Below are positions 1-8,164 of a DNA stretch of 33,034 bases, piece after piece. The position numbers and the translations under genes are program-made. The stretch lies in NCBI GenBank assembly GCA_013286985.1, contig JABDEQ010000021.1:1-33034 (forward strand). The letters run 5' to 3'. How positions within the stretch are numbered: the stretch's first letter is position 1; each line of letters opens with the position of its first letter. This DNA comes from Bacteroidota bacterium (GTDB lineage Bacteria > Bacteroidota > Bacteroidia > Sphingobacteriales > Sphingobacteriaceae). Below the pieces are notes generated by a model that made no database searches, was not told the DNA's origin, and worked only from the letters and a program-made list of their open reading frames with translations.

Positions 1-2
1 CG

Positions 3-596
3 TTGCGCGTAGTAACCATGGTTTATGGCGGTTTAATTAACAAAAATATAGTTGCCCAGTTGCAGCATTTTGGCAATAATGCCATTGGCCTTACCGGGGC
101 CGACGGCGATTTTATCCGCGCAAAAAAAAGACCGGTAAAAACTATTGATTATGGATTTGTGGGAGATATTGATGAAAACTCCATCAACCCTAAAAACATC
201 AGCAGTTTGATGGAAGCGGGCTTTACCCCTGTTTTTTGTGCTTTAACGCACGATGGCGAAGGGCAGCTTTTAAATACCAATGCCGATACTATAGCCGCTG
301 CTTTGGCAGTAGCTTTAGCAAAGCTATATGATACAACACTTATTTATTGCTTTGAAAAGAAGGGCGTTTTAAAAGATATAACAGATGAGCAGTCGCTTAT
401 AAATAATATCAATCCTCTGCGATACGAGGAATTGAAAAGAGACCAAATCATCCATAGTGGTATGTTACCTAAATTAGATAACGCATTCGCCGCTATTGAC
501 AATGGCGTGCAAGCAGTAATTATTGGCCATTCTGATGATTTGGGCAAGTTAAAAGATAATCAACCATTTGGAACACGTTTAAGTAAAAGCTTATGA
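3..596 (+). CDS. argB: N-acetyl(or N-succinyl)glutamate kinase, 3' part
   Basis: This is the C-terminal ~197 residues of an amino-acid kinase that phosphorylates N-acylated glutamate, the second step of cyclic or linear arginine synthesis. Family-typical stretches are visible: GGLINKNIVAQLQ, IGLTGADGDFIRA, and an IHSGMLPKLDNAF-like segment followed by GVQAVIIGH near the C-terminus. Complete family members are about 260-270 residues, so roughly 60-70 N-terminal residues lie left of the window. The reading frame is open to the edge, and the TTG near base 3 is not a real start. Its stop codon overlaps the start of proC (ATGA), which implies co-translation. Some Bacteroidota use N-succinyl rather than N-acetyl intermediates, and the substrate cannot be decided from this fragment. 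Confidence 0.9.
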   Translation: MRVVTMVYGGLINKNIVAQLQHFGNNAIGLTGADGDFIRAKKRPVKTIDYGFVGDIDENSINPKNISSLMEAGFTPVFCALTHDGEGQLLNTNADTIAAALAVALAKLYDTTLIYCFEKKGVLKDITDEQSLINNINPLRYEELKRDQIIHSGMLPKLDNAFAAIDNGVQAVIIGHSDDLGKLKDNQPFGTRLSKSL

Positions 597-1405
597 ATTC
601 ACAGCAGCATATTGCAATTTTAGGAAGTGGGAATATAGGCTTATCACTGGCAAAAGGGCTTGTAAAATCCGGAAAATGTAAACCACAGCAAATTTCGCTT
701 ACCCGCAGAAACGTGGGTGCGTTGGCGGAGTTTGGAGAAATGGGTTACCACATTACAGATAACAATCTTAAAGCCGTAAGAAAAGCTGATTTTGTTGTAT
801 TAGCTGTATTACCCCAACAGCTTAATAAATTACTGGAAGAAATAAAACCATCTATCAAAACCGAAAAACAATTAATTATCTCTGTTATTTCGGGTGTGAG
901 TTGTGGTGATATCCGGAAACAGCTGGATATGAATATACAAATCATCCGTGCTATGCCTAATACTGCAATAGCTATAGGCCAGTCAATGACCTGTATTGCA
1001 ACAGATAATGGCGCACCAAAAAGCATCAATTTTGTCAGATCACTTTTTGATACCGTTGGCACTACCATACAAATTAATGAGGAGTTAATGACGTCGGCCA
1101 CTGCACTTTGTGCTTGCGGAATTGCCTTTTTTCTACGTTCCATAAGAGCAGCATCACAGGGCGGTACCGAAATTGGCTTTCATGCGCACGATGCTTTAAA
1201 AATGGCTGCTCAAACAGCTAAAGGTGCTGCCGACTTATTGTTGCAACTATCTTCACATCCCGAGCAGGAAATTGATAAGGTAACATCGCCAAGCGGATGT
1301 ACAATAGCTGGATTGAACGAAATGGAGCATAATGGCTTTAGCTCTGCAATGATAAAAGGCATCAAACTATCTGCTGAGAAAGCAGGCGACCTTTATCAGG
1401 GATAG
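593..1405 (+). CDS. proC: Pyrroline-5-carboxylate reductase
   Basis: The enzyme reduces 1-pyrroline-5-carboxylate to proline with NAD(P)H in the cytoplasm. The 270-residue length is normal. The N-terminus carries a Rossmann nucleotide-binding motif (ILGSGNIG, about residues 9-16). A central RAMPNTAIAIGQSM segment and the C-terminal signature VTSPSGCTIAGLNEME (about residues 225-245) are typical of P5C reductases. The start codon overlaps the argB stop by four bases, so the two genes are very likely translationally coupled. Placing proC in an arginine cluster suggests either co-regulated arginine/proline synthesis or conversion of ornithine-derived P5C to proline; that link is inference. Confidence 0.93.
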   Translation: MNSQQHIAILGSGNIGLSLAKGLVKSGKCKPQQISLTRRNVGALAEFGEMGYHITDNNLKAVRKADFVVLAVLPQQLNKLLEEIKPSIKTEKQLIISVISGVSCGDIRKQLDMNIQIIRAMPNTAIAIGQSMTCIATDNGAPKSINFVRSLFDTVGTTIQINEELMTSATALCACGIAFFLRSIRAASQGGTEIGFHAHDALKMAAQTAKGAADLLLQLSSHPEQEIDKVTSPSGCTIAGLNEMEHNGFSSAMIKGIKLSAEKAGDLYQG

Positions 1406-1583
1406 CGCGCTTCTGGTGGATATCAATTTAATAAAAAGCTATCATATTGATATTTATTTACACGAACGCGTTCAATATAAAAACAATTGAAAATCAACTA
1501 TCTAAATAAATATTCCAATTAATAAACCATTATTTTGCTGATGGTATAGTTTTAGTGCCGGCTTGGCAAAATATTATTTTAAA

Positions 1584-2960
1584 ATGTTAACAGTAGAAAA
1601 AATTGGCGGTACATCCATGACCGCATTGGGCGACGTAATAAAAAATATTATACTTTTTGAACGTGAAGGACAGCAGTTATATAACAGGATCTTTGTAGTA
1701 TCCGCATTCTCGGGTGTTACCAATATGTTGCTGGAAAATAAAAAGACCGGCGAGCCGGGTGTTTATCATAAACTTGCAAATTACCAGGATTTTCATAAAC
1801 CTTTAAATGAACTGATCGTTAAATTAAAGGCCATTAACAAAACTTACGAACACCTGGGCCTTGAACTTACTACGGCCAATCAATTTATTGAAAAACGGAT
1901 AAGAGACGCGCAAACTTATCTCGAAAACCTCGCCAACATACTGGCTTCGGGCTATGTAAGCAAAGAAGGGATATTGCAGGCCGCCAGAGAGATATTGGCA
2001 TCAATAGGTGAAAGTCATTCGGCTTTTAACTTTACCAATATTTTGCAGAACATGGGCATCAATGCTACTTTGGTTGATTTAAGCGGTTTTAATGACCATC
2101 ACTCCTACACTATCGATCAGCGTATAAAAAAGGATCTGCAGCATATTGATTTTGAAAATACTATTTGCATTGCAACCGGCTATGCAAAAGGTACAGAAGG
2201 CATTATGCGCGAGTTTGACCGTGGTTATTCGGAAGTTACCTTCAGTAAAATAGCCGTTGAAGTAAAGCCTCATGAAGCTATAATTCATAAAGAATATCAC
2301 TTATGCACCGCCGACCCGGTATTGGTTGGTATTGATAATTGCCATCCGGTAGGTTATACCAATTACGATGTGGCTGATCAGCTGGCTGACGTTGGGATGG
2401 AAGCGATCCACCCCAAAGCATCCAAACCTTTGGAAATAAATAACATCAATCTTCGTATCAAAAACACTTTTGAGCCAGAGCATCCGGGAACGTTGATTAC
2501 CCGGGAATACATTTGCGAACACAAACGCGTAGAAGTAATTACCGGCACCGAAAAAGTAATGATCATTGACATCTACGATCCATCGATGGTTGGTACGCCT
2601 GGTAGTGACCTGGAGATTATGCAGCTTTTTTACAAATTTGGTGTTAGCTACAGCTTTAAGGCAACCAGCGCAAACAGTATATCCATTGTTATTTGGGAAA
2701 AAGATCTGAATAAAAAACTAATCAGCGAATTGGAAGATAGCTTCGAAAAAATTACGGTTGAAAAAGCCGCTATGGTTTGTCTTATTGGCTCCAATATGGA
2801 TCAGCCGGGTCTCTTAGCCAAATCCGCAAACGCGCTGGCCGAAAAAGGCATCAACATTAAAAGCGGTGGCTTTGCCTTACGCAAAGTGAATATTCAGTTT
2901 TTAATTGCACGTGAAGATTTTGACCAGGCCATTATAGCTTTAAATAAAACAATGGGATAA
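1584..2960 (+). CDS. Aspartate kinase with C-terminal ACT domains (ectoine-type-like)
   Basis: This 458-residue aspartokinase phosphorylates aspartate, the entry to lysine, threonine and methionine synthesis. The N-terminus reads VEKIGGTSM rather than the common KFGGTSV. An amino-acid kinase domain covers about residues 1-305 (note FDRGYSEVTFSKIA and HPKASKPLE). Two ACT-like modules follow (about 318-385 and 392-458, the second containing GSNMDQPGLLAKSANALAEK). I chose the ATG at 1584 because it gives the family-like start MLTVEKIGG; an upstream in-frame TTG adds only seven residues of poor character. The KIGGTSM start recalls the specialised aspartokinases found next to ectoine genes, but no ectABC gene is nearby. 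It stands alone, with a terminator just downstream. Confidence 0.85.
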   Translation: MLTVEKIGGTSMTALGDVIKNIILFEREGQQLYNRIFVVSAFSGVTNMLLENKKTGEPGVYHKLANYQDFHKPLNELIVKLKAINKTYEHLGLELTTANQFIEKRIRDAQTYLENLANILASGYVSKEGILQAAREILASIGESHSAFNFTNILQNMGINATLVDLSGFNDHHSYTIDQRIKKDLQHIDFENTICIATGYAKGTEGIMREFDRGYSEVTFSKIAVEVKPHEAIIHKEYHLCTADPVLVGIDNCHPVGYTNYDVADQLADVGMEAIHPKASKPLEINNINLRIKNTFEPEHPGTLITREYICEHKRVEVITGTEKVMIIDIYDPSMVGTPGSDLEIMQLFYKFGVSYSFKATSANSISIVIWEKDLNKKLISELEDSFEKITVEKAAMVCLIGSNMDQPGLLAKSANALAEKGINIKSGGFALRKVNIQFLIAREDFDQAIIALNKTMG

Positions 2961-2971
2961 AAAACTGATAA

Positions 2972-3000
2972 TGCAGAGGCATAAACATTACGCCTCTGCA
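2972..3000. terminator. Bidirectional terminator between aspartokinase and gpmA
   Basis: A 9-bp perfect stem (TGCAGAGGC / GCCTCTGCA) encloses an 11-nt loop between two convergent genes. A T-rich run follows on the plus strand (ATATTTTATT). The sequence before the stem (AAAAAACTGATAA) gives a T-run on the minus strand. It can therefore end both transcripts. Confidence 0.75.
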
Positions 3001-3005
3001 ATATT

Positions 3006-3695
3006 TTATTCCAGGTAATAGTGCCTTATCCTCTCCAAACCCTCATCCAGTTCATAAATAAGCGGTGTTCCGGTAGGTATATCTAAATCGCTTACCTCCT
3101 CATCGGTAAGGTGATCAATATACTGCACTAAGGCGCGCAAACTATTGCCATGTGCACATACAATAACTTTCTTATCCTTTTTTATATCCCGCACTATAAA
3201 TTCGTTCCAGAAAGGTAAAACCCTGTCCATGGTTTGGCTTAAATTTTCTGTTAATGGCAATTCGCGCTCTGTAAGGTCTTTATAACGGATATCTTTACCC
3301 GGGTAACGGCCATCATCCTTTGTAATAGCAGGTGGTAGCTCGTTAGGATCGCGCCGCCATTTATGCACTTGCTCTTCGCCATATTTGGCTGCAGTTTCTG
3401 CTTTGTTTAGTCCTTGTAATGCGCCGTAAAAACGTTCGTTTAAACGCCATGATTTTTGTACCGGAATCCACAGATCATCAGTCTCTTCCAAAACCAAATG
3501 AAGCGTTTTTATGGATCTTTTTAATAGCGAAGTAAACCCAACATCAAAACTATAACCGTATTTTTTGAGTAATTCGCCGGCATGAATAGCCTGTTTTACT
3601 CCTTCGTCAGATAAATCAACATCTGTCCATCCGGTAAACCGGTTTTCTTTATTCCAAACGCTTTCTCCGTGGCGTAATAACACTAATTTTTGCAT
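3006..3695 (-). CDS. gpmA: 2,3-bisphosphoglycerate-dependent phosphoglycerate mutase
   Basis: The enzyme interconverts 3-phosphoglycerate and 2-phosphoglycerate in glycolysis and gluconeogenesis. The N-terminal phosphohistidine signature [12 protein letters not shown] is present, with H9 as the phosphorylated histidine. R60 (LLKRSIKT), E87 (RLNERFYG) and the second catalytic histidine H182 ([12 protein letters not shown]) follow in the order expected for the dPGM family. At 229 residues it is slightly shorter at the C-terminus than the ~250-residue enterobacterial enzyme, as is common in Bacteroidota. It is a single-gene unit convergent with the aspartokinase. Confidence 0.95.
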   Translation of the reverse strand: MQKLVLLRHGESVWNKENRFTGWTDVDLSDEGVKQAIHAGELLKKYGYSFDVGFTSLLKRSIKTLHLVLEETDDLWIPVQKSWRLNERFYGALQGLNKAETAAKYGEEQVHKWRRDPNELPPAITKDDGRYPGKDIRYKDLTERELPLTENLSQTMDRVLPFWNEFIVRDIKKDKKVIVCAHGNSLRALVQYIDHLTDEEVSDLDIPTGTPLIYELDEGLERIRHYYLE

Positions 3696-3712
3696 AGTTC
3701 AATAGTTAACGA

Positions 3713-3720
3713 TAAAGTTA
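3713..3720 (-). promoter_or_regulatory. Possible -7 element for gpmA
   Basis: Read on the minus strand this is TAACTTTA, close to the Bacteroidota -7 consensus TAnnTTTG, and it ends 17 nt before the gpmA ATG. I could not find a convincing TTTG-type -33 box about 19 bp upstream. The call rests on one degenerate element and its position. Confidence 0.3.
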
Positions 3721-3806
3721 CTCATCGGTTTGAAAAATAAAATTGCTAAAGGCATTTATAAAAATTAAATTGCAGGGTAAACCAATTAAAAAACCTTTTA
3801 AAAATC

Positions 3807-4382
3807 ATGATTCCAACAACACCTGTTGTGGTAAAGGATGGCATTGCCAACCCTGCTCCTCTCGGTCTTTGTGCCTTTGGCATGACCACTGTTTTACTCA
3901 ATCTGCATAATGCCGGTTTTTTTGAACTTAATTCAATGATATTAGCCATGGGTATTTTTTATGGCGGCCTGGCCCAGGTAATTGCCGGTATTATTGAATC
4001 AAAAAAGAATAATACTTTCGGGTTAACCGCCTTTACATCCTACGGCTTTTTCTGGCTCTCGTTAGTAGGGCTAATTGTAATACCCAAATTTGGATGGGCC
4101 CCGGCAGCTTCTGATAGCGCCATGTGCGCTTACCTGATTATATGGGGCATTTTTACGTTTGGTCTTTTCTTTGGTACATTAAGATTGAACAGGGCGTTGC
4201 AAATAGTTTTCGCCAGCCTAACCATACTATTCTTTTTATTGGCAGCCGAGCATGCCGGAGTAGAAGGCATAGGCAAGTTTGCAGGTTACGAAGGAATTTT
4301 TTGTGGTGCAGTGGCTATTTACGCTGGCTTGGCCAATGTATTAAATGAAATTTATGGCAAAACTGTGCTTCCTTTAGGTTAA
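3807..4382 (+). CDS. satP: Acetate uptake transporter, GPR1/FUN34/YaaH (SatP) family
   Basis: This 191-residue membrane protein belongs to the acetate/succinate channel-transporter family of the inner membrane. The diagnostic NPAPLGL motif occurs near the N-terminus (about residues 11-17), followed by about six hydrophobic segments. They include an [18 protein letters not shown] helix near residues 46-63, with the FYGGxxQ/AGxxE character typical of the family. It has no tightly linked partner: gpmA diverges upstream and an SRPBCC gene follows 38 bp downstream on the same strand. The substrate (acetate, perhaps succinate) is taken from the family. Confidence 0.9.
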   Translation: MIPTTPVVVKDGIANPAPLGLCAFGMTTVLLNLHNAGFFELNSMILAMGIFYGGLAQVIAGIIESKKNNTFGLTAFTSYGFFWLSLVGLIVIPKFGWAPAASDSAMCAYLIIWGIFTFGLFFGTLRLNRALQIVFASLTILFFLLAAEHAGVEGIGKFAGYEGIFCGAVAIYAGLANVLNEIYGKTVLPLG

Positions 4383-4420
4383 TTTTGAGGCGCTGACAGT
4401 GTTTATTCAGCTTGATAACA

Positions 4421-4804
4421 ATGAAGGATTTTAAAAAATATTACCGTATTACTGCCCCACCCGAAGAAATTTATATCGCATTAACCAACCCGATTACCAT
4501 AGAACTATGGACGGGCGAACCGGCAGAAATGTCGACCGAACCGGGGTCTGAATTTTCGATGTGGGAAGGTAGTATTGTAGGTAAAAACCTGGAGTTTGAA
4601 GAGAATAAAAAAATTGTTCAGCAATGGTATTTTGACGGACAAGCGGAAGCATCCATTGTTACCATAAAACTACATGCCGATAAAACGGCTACATCAGTTG
4701 AATTAAAGCATACCAACATCCCTGATGCCGAATACAACGAGTTTGTAGATGGCTGGGACAGCACCTATTTTGGTGCATTAACAGAGTTTTTTGAAGCAGA
4801 ATAA
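4421..4804 (+). CDS. SRPBCC/AHSA1-domain protein
   Basis: A 127-residue START-like ligand-binding-fold protein resembling the C-terminal domain of the Hsp90 ATPase activator Aha1. The pattern is an N-terminal strand (YYRITAPPEEIYIALTNP), a helix with ELWTGEP, a WEGSIVGKNLEFEENKKIVQ stretch, strands with TSVELKHTNIP, and a C-terminal helix FVDGWDSTYFGALTEFFEAE. These are typical of the bacterial AHSA1 family. Bacterial members bind small hydrophobic ligands or have unknown roles, so no substrate can be assigned. I chose the ATG at 4421 over a TTG nine bases upstream. It probably follows satP in one transcript and ends at the strong terminator at 4816-4855. Confidence 0.8.
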   Translation: MKDFKKYYRITAPPEEIYIALTNPITIELWTGEPAEMSTEPGSEFSMWEGSIVGKNLEFEENKKIVQQWYFDGQAEASIVTIKLHADKTATSVELKHTNIPDAEYNEFVDGWDSTYFGALTEFFEAE

Positions 4805-4815
4805 TAATCTCCATA

Positions 4816-4855
4816 AAAATAACAAAGCCGCTTGTTAAAGCGGCTTTGTTATTTT
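4816..4855. terminator. Strong bidirectional terminator
   Basis: A perfect 18-bp stem (4816-4833 with 4838-4855) has a 4-nt loop and a GC-rich core (AAAGCCGCTT / AAGCGGCTTT), flanked by A-runs on the left and T-runs on the right. It lies between the convergent SRPBCC and OmpA-family genes and is symmetric enough to serve both strands. Confidence 0.9.
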
Positions 4856-4877
4856 ATAGCATATTAAGATTAATAGC

Positions 4878-6257
4878 TTAATACAAAGAGAATTCAACCC
4901 TGCGGTTAGTTTGGCGGCCTGCTGCAGTTTTGTTGGTTGCAATAGGATGAGCCTTTCCATAACCCTCGGCGGTAATTAATGATGCATCGGCACCTTTACC
5001 TACCAGGTAAGTTTTGATCGCTTCTGCACGATCTTTTGAAAGTTTCAGGTTAGCGGCTACAGAACCAACATTATCGGTATAACCGGCTAATTTTAAGTGA
5101 AATTTCTTATCGATCAGCAATTGAGCAACTTTATCCAAACTTGCGAATGAGTGCTCACGGATGGTTGATTTCGCAAAATCAAATTCCAGGTTTCTGATAG
5201 CCTCTTTAACAACCTCTCTGTCCTGATCGGTTATGTAAACTTTAACCTCAGCTTTTGGTAGCGGACAACCGGAGCCGTCAACTTTTGTTCCCGGCGGCGT
5301 GTTTGGACATTTATCATAAAAGTCGGGAACACCGTCACCGTCGCTATCTGTTGTAAATTTGGCGAGGTTGGCATTAGTAGTATTTAAATCAGTCCGCAGC
5401 TGATCGTTTTGTGCTTTTTCAGCATCAATCTGCATTTGTAGTTCTTTACGGGTATGTTGGTTTTCCCACATATACTCCTGGCGCATTGATGAAACCGGAT
5501 TATGTGTAGCCAACTGTGGCTTCTCATGATGGCCCAAAGCAAATTCAAGACCTATATGGCCATAAGAAAAACGGTCATTATTCAGCCCGTATTTATAACC
5601 ATCAAAATTGTCAGAATAAACAAAATTAACCTGGTAACCCAAGTCAAGATTTATTCCGGGTGCTACGTTAAATTTCAGACCCACGCCAACAGGAACATAA
5701 AATTCATTGATTGATCCGCTGCCGTCTGTCTTAAAATTTGAGGTAACGCCGGCAGTAGTAGTAATTACAGGAGTGTAACTCATTATACCACCACCCGCAG
5801 TGAAATACGGCTGAATAGCACTTTTATTATCGTGCCAGCTTATGTTTCCTACTGTTATATCAGTACTCAAGCTTAACCCGTAATGAAGTTTAGTAGAGAA
5901 ATGGCTATAGCTGTCGCCCAATGCGTCTACCTGGCTGTCATTGCCTTCAACTTTTCCACCCAGATAATCAACGCGGAAGCCTACAGTTGGCGTAACCTGA
6001 TCCTGAATAAATACGCCATATCCTATTTCTGATTTTGGATGGGTAAAATCCTGGTTACGGTTGGAGCCAAAAATGGTATAGGGAGTTAGGACACCACCAT
6101 TAACACCGATAGACCATGTGTTGTAAAAAGTATTGTTCGAGAACGGTTTTACATAATCTGTGGCTACATGCGAAGAATCGCCCGTTTGGGCCAATAGCCT
6201 TCCCCCCACTAATATTCCTGACAATAGCAGGGAGGTCTTTTTTAAATTTGCTTTCAT
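4878..6257 (-). CDS. OmpA-family outer-membrane protein with TSP type-3 repeat
   Basis: This 459-residue protein is predicted to span the outer membrane and bind peptidoglycan. A signal peptide (MKANLKKTSLLLSGILVGG, cleavage near LLAQ) precedes an alternating polar/hydrophobic region of about 200 residues, consistent with a beta-barrel. A charged, probably coiled segment (EKAQNDQLRTDLNTTNANL) follows. Next come a calcium-binding thrombospondin type-3 repeat (DSDGDGVPDFYDKCPNTPPG, about residue 302 on) and a C-terminal OmpA domain with the peptidoglycan-contact residues in GYTDNVGS and NRRVEF. The ATG at 6257 begins a proper signal peptide; an in-frame start 12 codons upstream would lie inside a palindrome. 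A perfect inverted repeat sits just upstream. Confidence 0.9.
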   Translation of the reverse strand: MKANLKKTSLLLSGILVGGRLLAQTGDSSHVATDYVKPFSNNTFYNTWSIGVNGGVLTPYTIFGSNRNQDFTHPKSEIGYGVFIQDQVTPTVGFRVDYLGGKVEGNDSQVDALGDSYSHFSTKLHYGLSLSTDITVGNISWHDNKSAIQPYFTAGGGIMSYTPVITTTAGVTSNFKTDGSGSINEFYVPVGVGLKFNVAPGINLDLGYQVNFVYSDNFDGYKYGLNNDRFSYGHIGLEFALGHHEKPQLATHNPVSSMRQEYMWENQHTRKELQMQIDAEKAQNDQLRTDLNTTNANLAKFTTDSDGDGVPDFYDKCPNTPPGTKVDGSGCPLPKAEVKVYITDQDREVVKEAIRNLEFDFAKSTIREHSFASLDKVAQLLIDKKFHLKLAGYTDNVGSVAANLKLSKDRAEAIKTYLVGKGADASLITAEGYGKAHPIATNKTAAGRQTNRRVEFSLY

Positions 6258-6270
6258 AAGTTGATATTTA

Positions 6271-6297
6271 GTTAGTGTTTTTAATAAAAACACTAAC
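6271..6297. repeat. Perfect 13-bp inverted repeat upstream of the OmpA-family gene
   Basis: GTTAGTGTTTTTA (6271-6283) and its exact reverse complement (6285-6297) are separated by one base. The element ends 14 nt before the OmpA-family ATG on the minus strand. As RNA it would form a stable hairpin in the 5' leader; as DNA it could be a dimeric repressor site. The E. coli ompA leader hairpin that protects its mRNA is an established analogy, but function here is inference. Confidence 0.7.
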
Positions 6298-6719
6298 CTC
6301 GGTAGTCAACATTGATGCCAGTCAAATAATAAAGTCATTAAACCACGCCACTATCACCAAAACATAAAAAAATTAACCTTTAAAATAATTATATAACTCA
6401 CTGAATAACAAACAGAAAGAAAGAACCATATCCAGCAAACTCCGGTAAATCTTCAGCGAGAAATCACGACACTTAAAATATCATACTTAGTGTATAAGGT
6501 ATGCGTTTAAAAGAGTACACTTTTGTAGTGTATAATATTATTCATTCAAATTATAATGGTATTCTCCCTCTGTTCAATTTTAAGAATCATCAAAATAGTA
6601 AAAGTCAAATAATATTTATTATGTAAATAAATATTATTTTTGACGAGCTGATTTTGCCAATATTAACATTCAATTCTACACGCAGAATTATGGCCCGGTA
6701 TTTACAATCAGGATGCAAA
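6298..6719. other. Gene-free AT-rich stretch upstream of the OmpA-family gene
   Basis: No convincing gene lies here. The stretch should hold the OmpA-family promoter (minus strand), but I could not fix a clear -33/-7 pair. It contains an AT-only inverted repeat (6607-6620 with 6626-6639, 5-nt loop, perfect over 14 bp). It also contains two copies of TAGTGTATAA 38 bp apart (6488 and 6526). A short plus-strand open frame from 6654 is not believable because it runs through the OsmC terminator and into the end of the OsmC gene on the other strand. Confidence 0.5.
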
Positions 6720-6766
6720 ACAAAAAAGCAATGTCACCTAACCGATAAGGCAGGCAACATTGCTTC
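6720..6766 (-). terminator. Rho-independent terminator after the OsmC gene
   Basis: On the minus strand a 9-bp outer stem (AAGCAATGT / ACATTGCTT) with extra inner G-C pairs is followed directly by TTTTTTGTTTTG. It lies about 40 bp after the OsmC stop codon. The T-run on only one side makes it directional. Confidence 0.7.
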
Positions 6767-6804
6767 AACTAATAAATTTAAAGAGTGTGTTTATGAAATA
6801 CCGA

Positions 6805-7230
6805 TCAGGCCGAATGCACAAATACTTTATATTTTATATCGGCGCCGGCTTTTTCTAAGGTAGCAGCAACTGAACAGTATTTGTTAAGCGATAATTCAAC
6901 TGCCTTAGCAGCTTTATCTTCATCAATATCGCCATATAGATGAAATTCCACATTCACCGTTTGCCATAGTGAAGGCTCTTTGCCGGCTTCACGTTCGCCA
7001 TTTACAACCATTTTGTAATCTTTCACTTCCTGGCGCTGCTTTTTCAGGATGGCAATAACATCAATTGCCGAGCAACCCGCAAGGCCCATCAATAATATTT
7101 GCATCGGCCTTACACCATAATTCTGACCTCCGCTTTCGGGGCTGCTATCCATTTTTACAACATGACCATTTTCGTCGGTGGCTTCAAAGCCATAATCGCC
7201 GCTAACACGCGAAAGTTCTATTTTAGGCAT
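6805..7230 (-). CDS. OsmC-family protein
   Basis: A 141-residue OsmC-like protein. The family includes thiol-dependent organic-hydroperoxide reductases and less-defined YhfA-type members. Both redox cysteines are present in the expected places: C53 in the helix start GLAGCSAIDVIAIL and C119 in NKYCSVAATLEKAG. The N-terminus (VSGDYGFEATDENGHVV) resembles the YhfA branch more than classical Ohr. The ATG at 7230 is preferred over a start seven codons upstream because MPKIELSRV matches the usual beginning of the domain and leaves room for a promoter. A TAACTTTG element lies 18 nt upstream, and a directional terminator follows, so it is probably a single-gene unit. Its substrate is unknown. Confidence 0.87.
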   Translation of the reverse strand: MPKIELSRVSGDYGFEATDENGHVVKMDSSPESGGQNYGVRPMQILLMGLAGCSAIDVIAILKKQRQEVKDYKMVVNGEREAGKEPSLWQTVNVEFHLYGDIDEDKAAKAVELSLNKYCSVAATLEKAGADIKYKVFVHSA

Positions 7231-7248
7231 ATGATTATTAAAAGAACC

Positions 7249-7256
7249 CAAAGTTA
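7249..7256 (-). promoter_or_regulatory. Putative -7 element for the OsmC gene
   Basis: On the minus strand the sequence is TAACTTTG, an exact match to the Bacteroidota primary sigma -7 consensus TAnnTTTG, ending 18 nt before the chosen ATG. No good -33 TTTG box is visible at the usual distance. Confidence 0.45.
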
Positions 7257-7290
7257 AACAATTACTTTAATTTGAATTGTGTTAAAAGCG

Positions 7291-7722
7291 TCATCTATTT
7301 TTTACCGGGATCACCAATTTCAGTCCCGACCAGGTTTCATCTATAGCGCAAACCTTAACATCCACCAGGCCTATTTCTATGGCGTAATCCCTTATAATAG
7401 TTTCGGTAATATCAGTTGCCATTTTGGATACCTTTTTGGGCCACGATGCCCATATCATTCCGTCGGACTTCAGCTGCTCTCTTAATTGTGGCAACATCCT
7501 GACGTACTCATCTTGAGCAATGGTAAAAAAGTGAATTAAATCCTTTTTGGCATCATCATCTTCAAAATAGATGTCAATGGGCAGATCCGTAAACAAATCG
7601 AAATAGTTATCCGGGGCGTTAACCAGCTTTATCTTAAAGCCGTTTTTTATTCCCAGTTTTTTAGCCAATGGCGTACCGGAATATCCCGAAGAATGTTTAA
7701 TAGATTGATTACCGGCGTCCAT
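7291..7722 (-). CDS. DUF3052 family protein
   Basis: A 143-residue cytoplasmic protein of a widespread uncharacterised family (DUF3052). Recognisable parts are the N-terminal GYSGTPLAKKLGIKNGFK block, a central region of alternating strands and acidic residues, and MIWASWPKKVSKMATD near residues 90-105. A C-terminal strand carries WSGLKLVIPV. The ATG at 7722 is two codons inside a possible TTG start and is the better choice. Its start overlaps the last 14 bases of the DinB-family gene upstream, so the two are almost certainly co-transcribed and coupled. No biochemical function is known to me. Confidence 0.8.
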   Translation of the reverse strand: MDAGNQSIKHSSGYSGTPLAKKLGIKNGFKIKLVNAPDNYFDLFTDLPIDIYFEDDDAKKDLIHFFTIAQDEYVRMLPQLREQLKSDGMIWASWPKKVSKMATDITETIIRDYAIEIGLVDVKVCAIDETWSGLKLVIPVKNR

Positions 7723-8164
7723 ATTCAATTTGTTGCAGATGATGATTCAGATGGTCAACATAATCCAGGGCAAGCCACGATACTGTGTGCAGGCTTTGCG
7801 TGGCCTTGCCTGTATCGCACTGAGCAGCAGATCTATCATGCGGATAATGCTCAAGCAATCGGATGATCTGATTATTTAATGATTGCCATAAAATCAACAA
7901 ATCTGAAATATGAGCTTCCTGGTATCGTTGTGCATTTACCCATTGCTCCTGCTCGTATATCAGCTTAAAATTCTCCTCGTAAGTACATCGCACAAAACGT
8001 TGCAGATTAACCTGTGCACTATCTATCAAATGCCCTATAATTTGTTTTTTTGACCATTTATCAACTGCCGGCTTTTCATCCCAATTAATAGCATCGAGGT
8101 TTTGATTGAAAAAAAAGTAAATGGACTGCCCAAGTCGCTCCGTTGCCGCGTGTATATCGTTCAT
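7709..8164 (-). CDS. DinB-like four-helix protein
   Basis: A 151-residue DinB/YfiT-superfamily protein: a four-helix bundle that usually binds a divalent metal through three histidines. The expected ligands are visible: H45 in IGHLIDSA and the H138-x3-H142 pair in DYVDHLNHHLQQIE. Some members are thiol-dependent S-transferases (bacillithiol or mycothiol); others have no known reaction, so no substrate is assigned. It is the first gene of a two-gene unit with DUF3052 and is divergent from the PLP enzyme at 8315, sharing a 150-bp intergenic region. Confidence 0.8.
   Translation of the reverse strand: MNDIHAATERLGQSIYFFFNQNLDAINWDEKPAVDKWSKKQIIGHLIDSAQVNLQRFVRCTYEENFKLIYEQEQWVNAQRYQEAHISDLLILWQSLNNQIIRLLEHYPHDRSAAQCDTGKATQSLHTVSWLALDYVDHLNHHLQQIEYGRR

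Noticed and set aside
6654..6863. A possible 69-residue protein on the plus strand
   Set aside because: It passes through the terminator of the OsmC gene and overlaps the OsmC 3' end on the opposite strand, and its composition resembles no known family.
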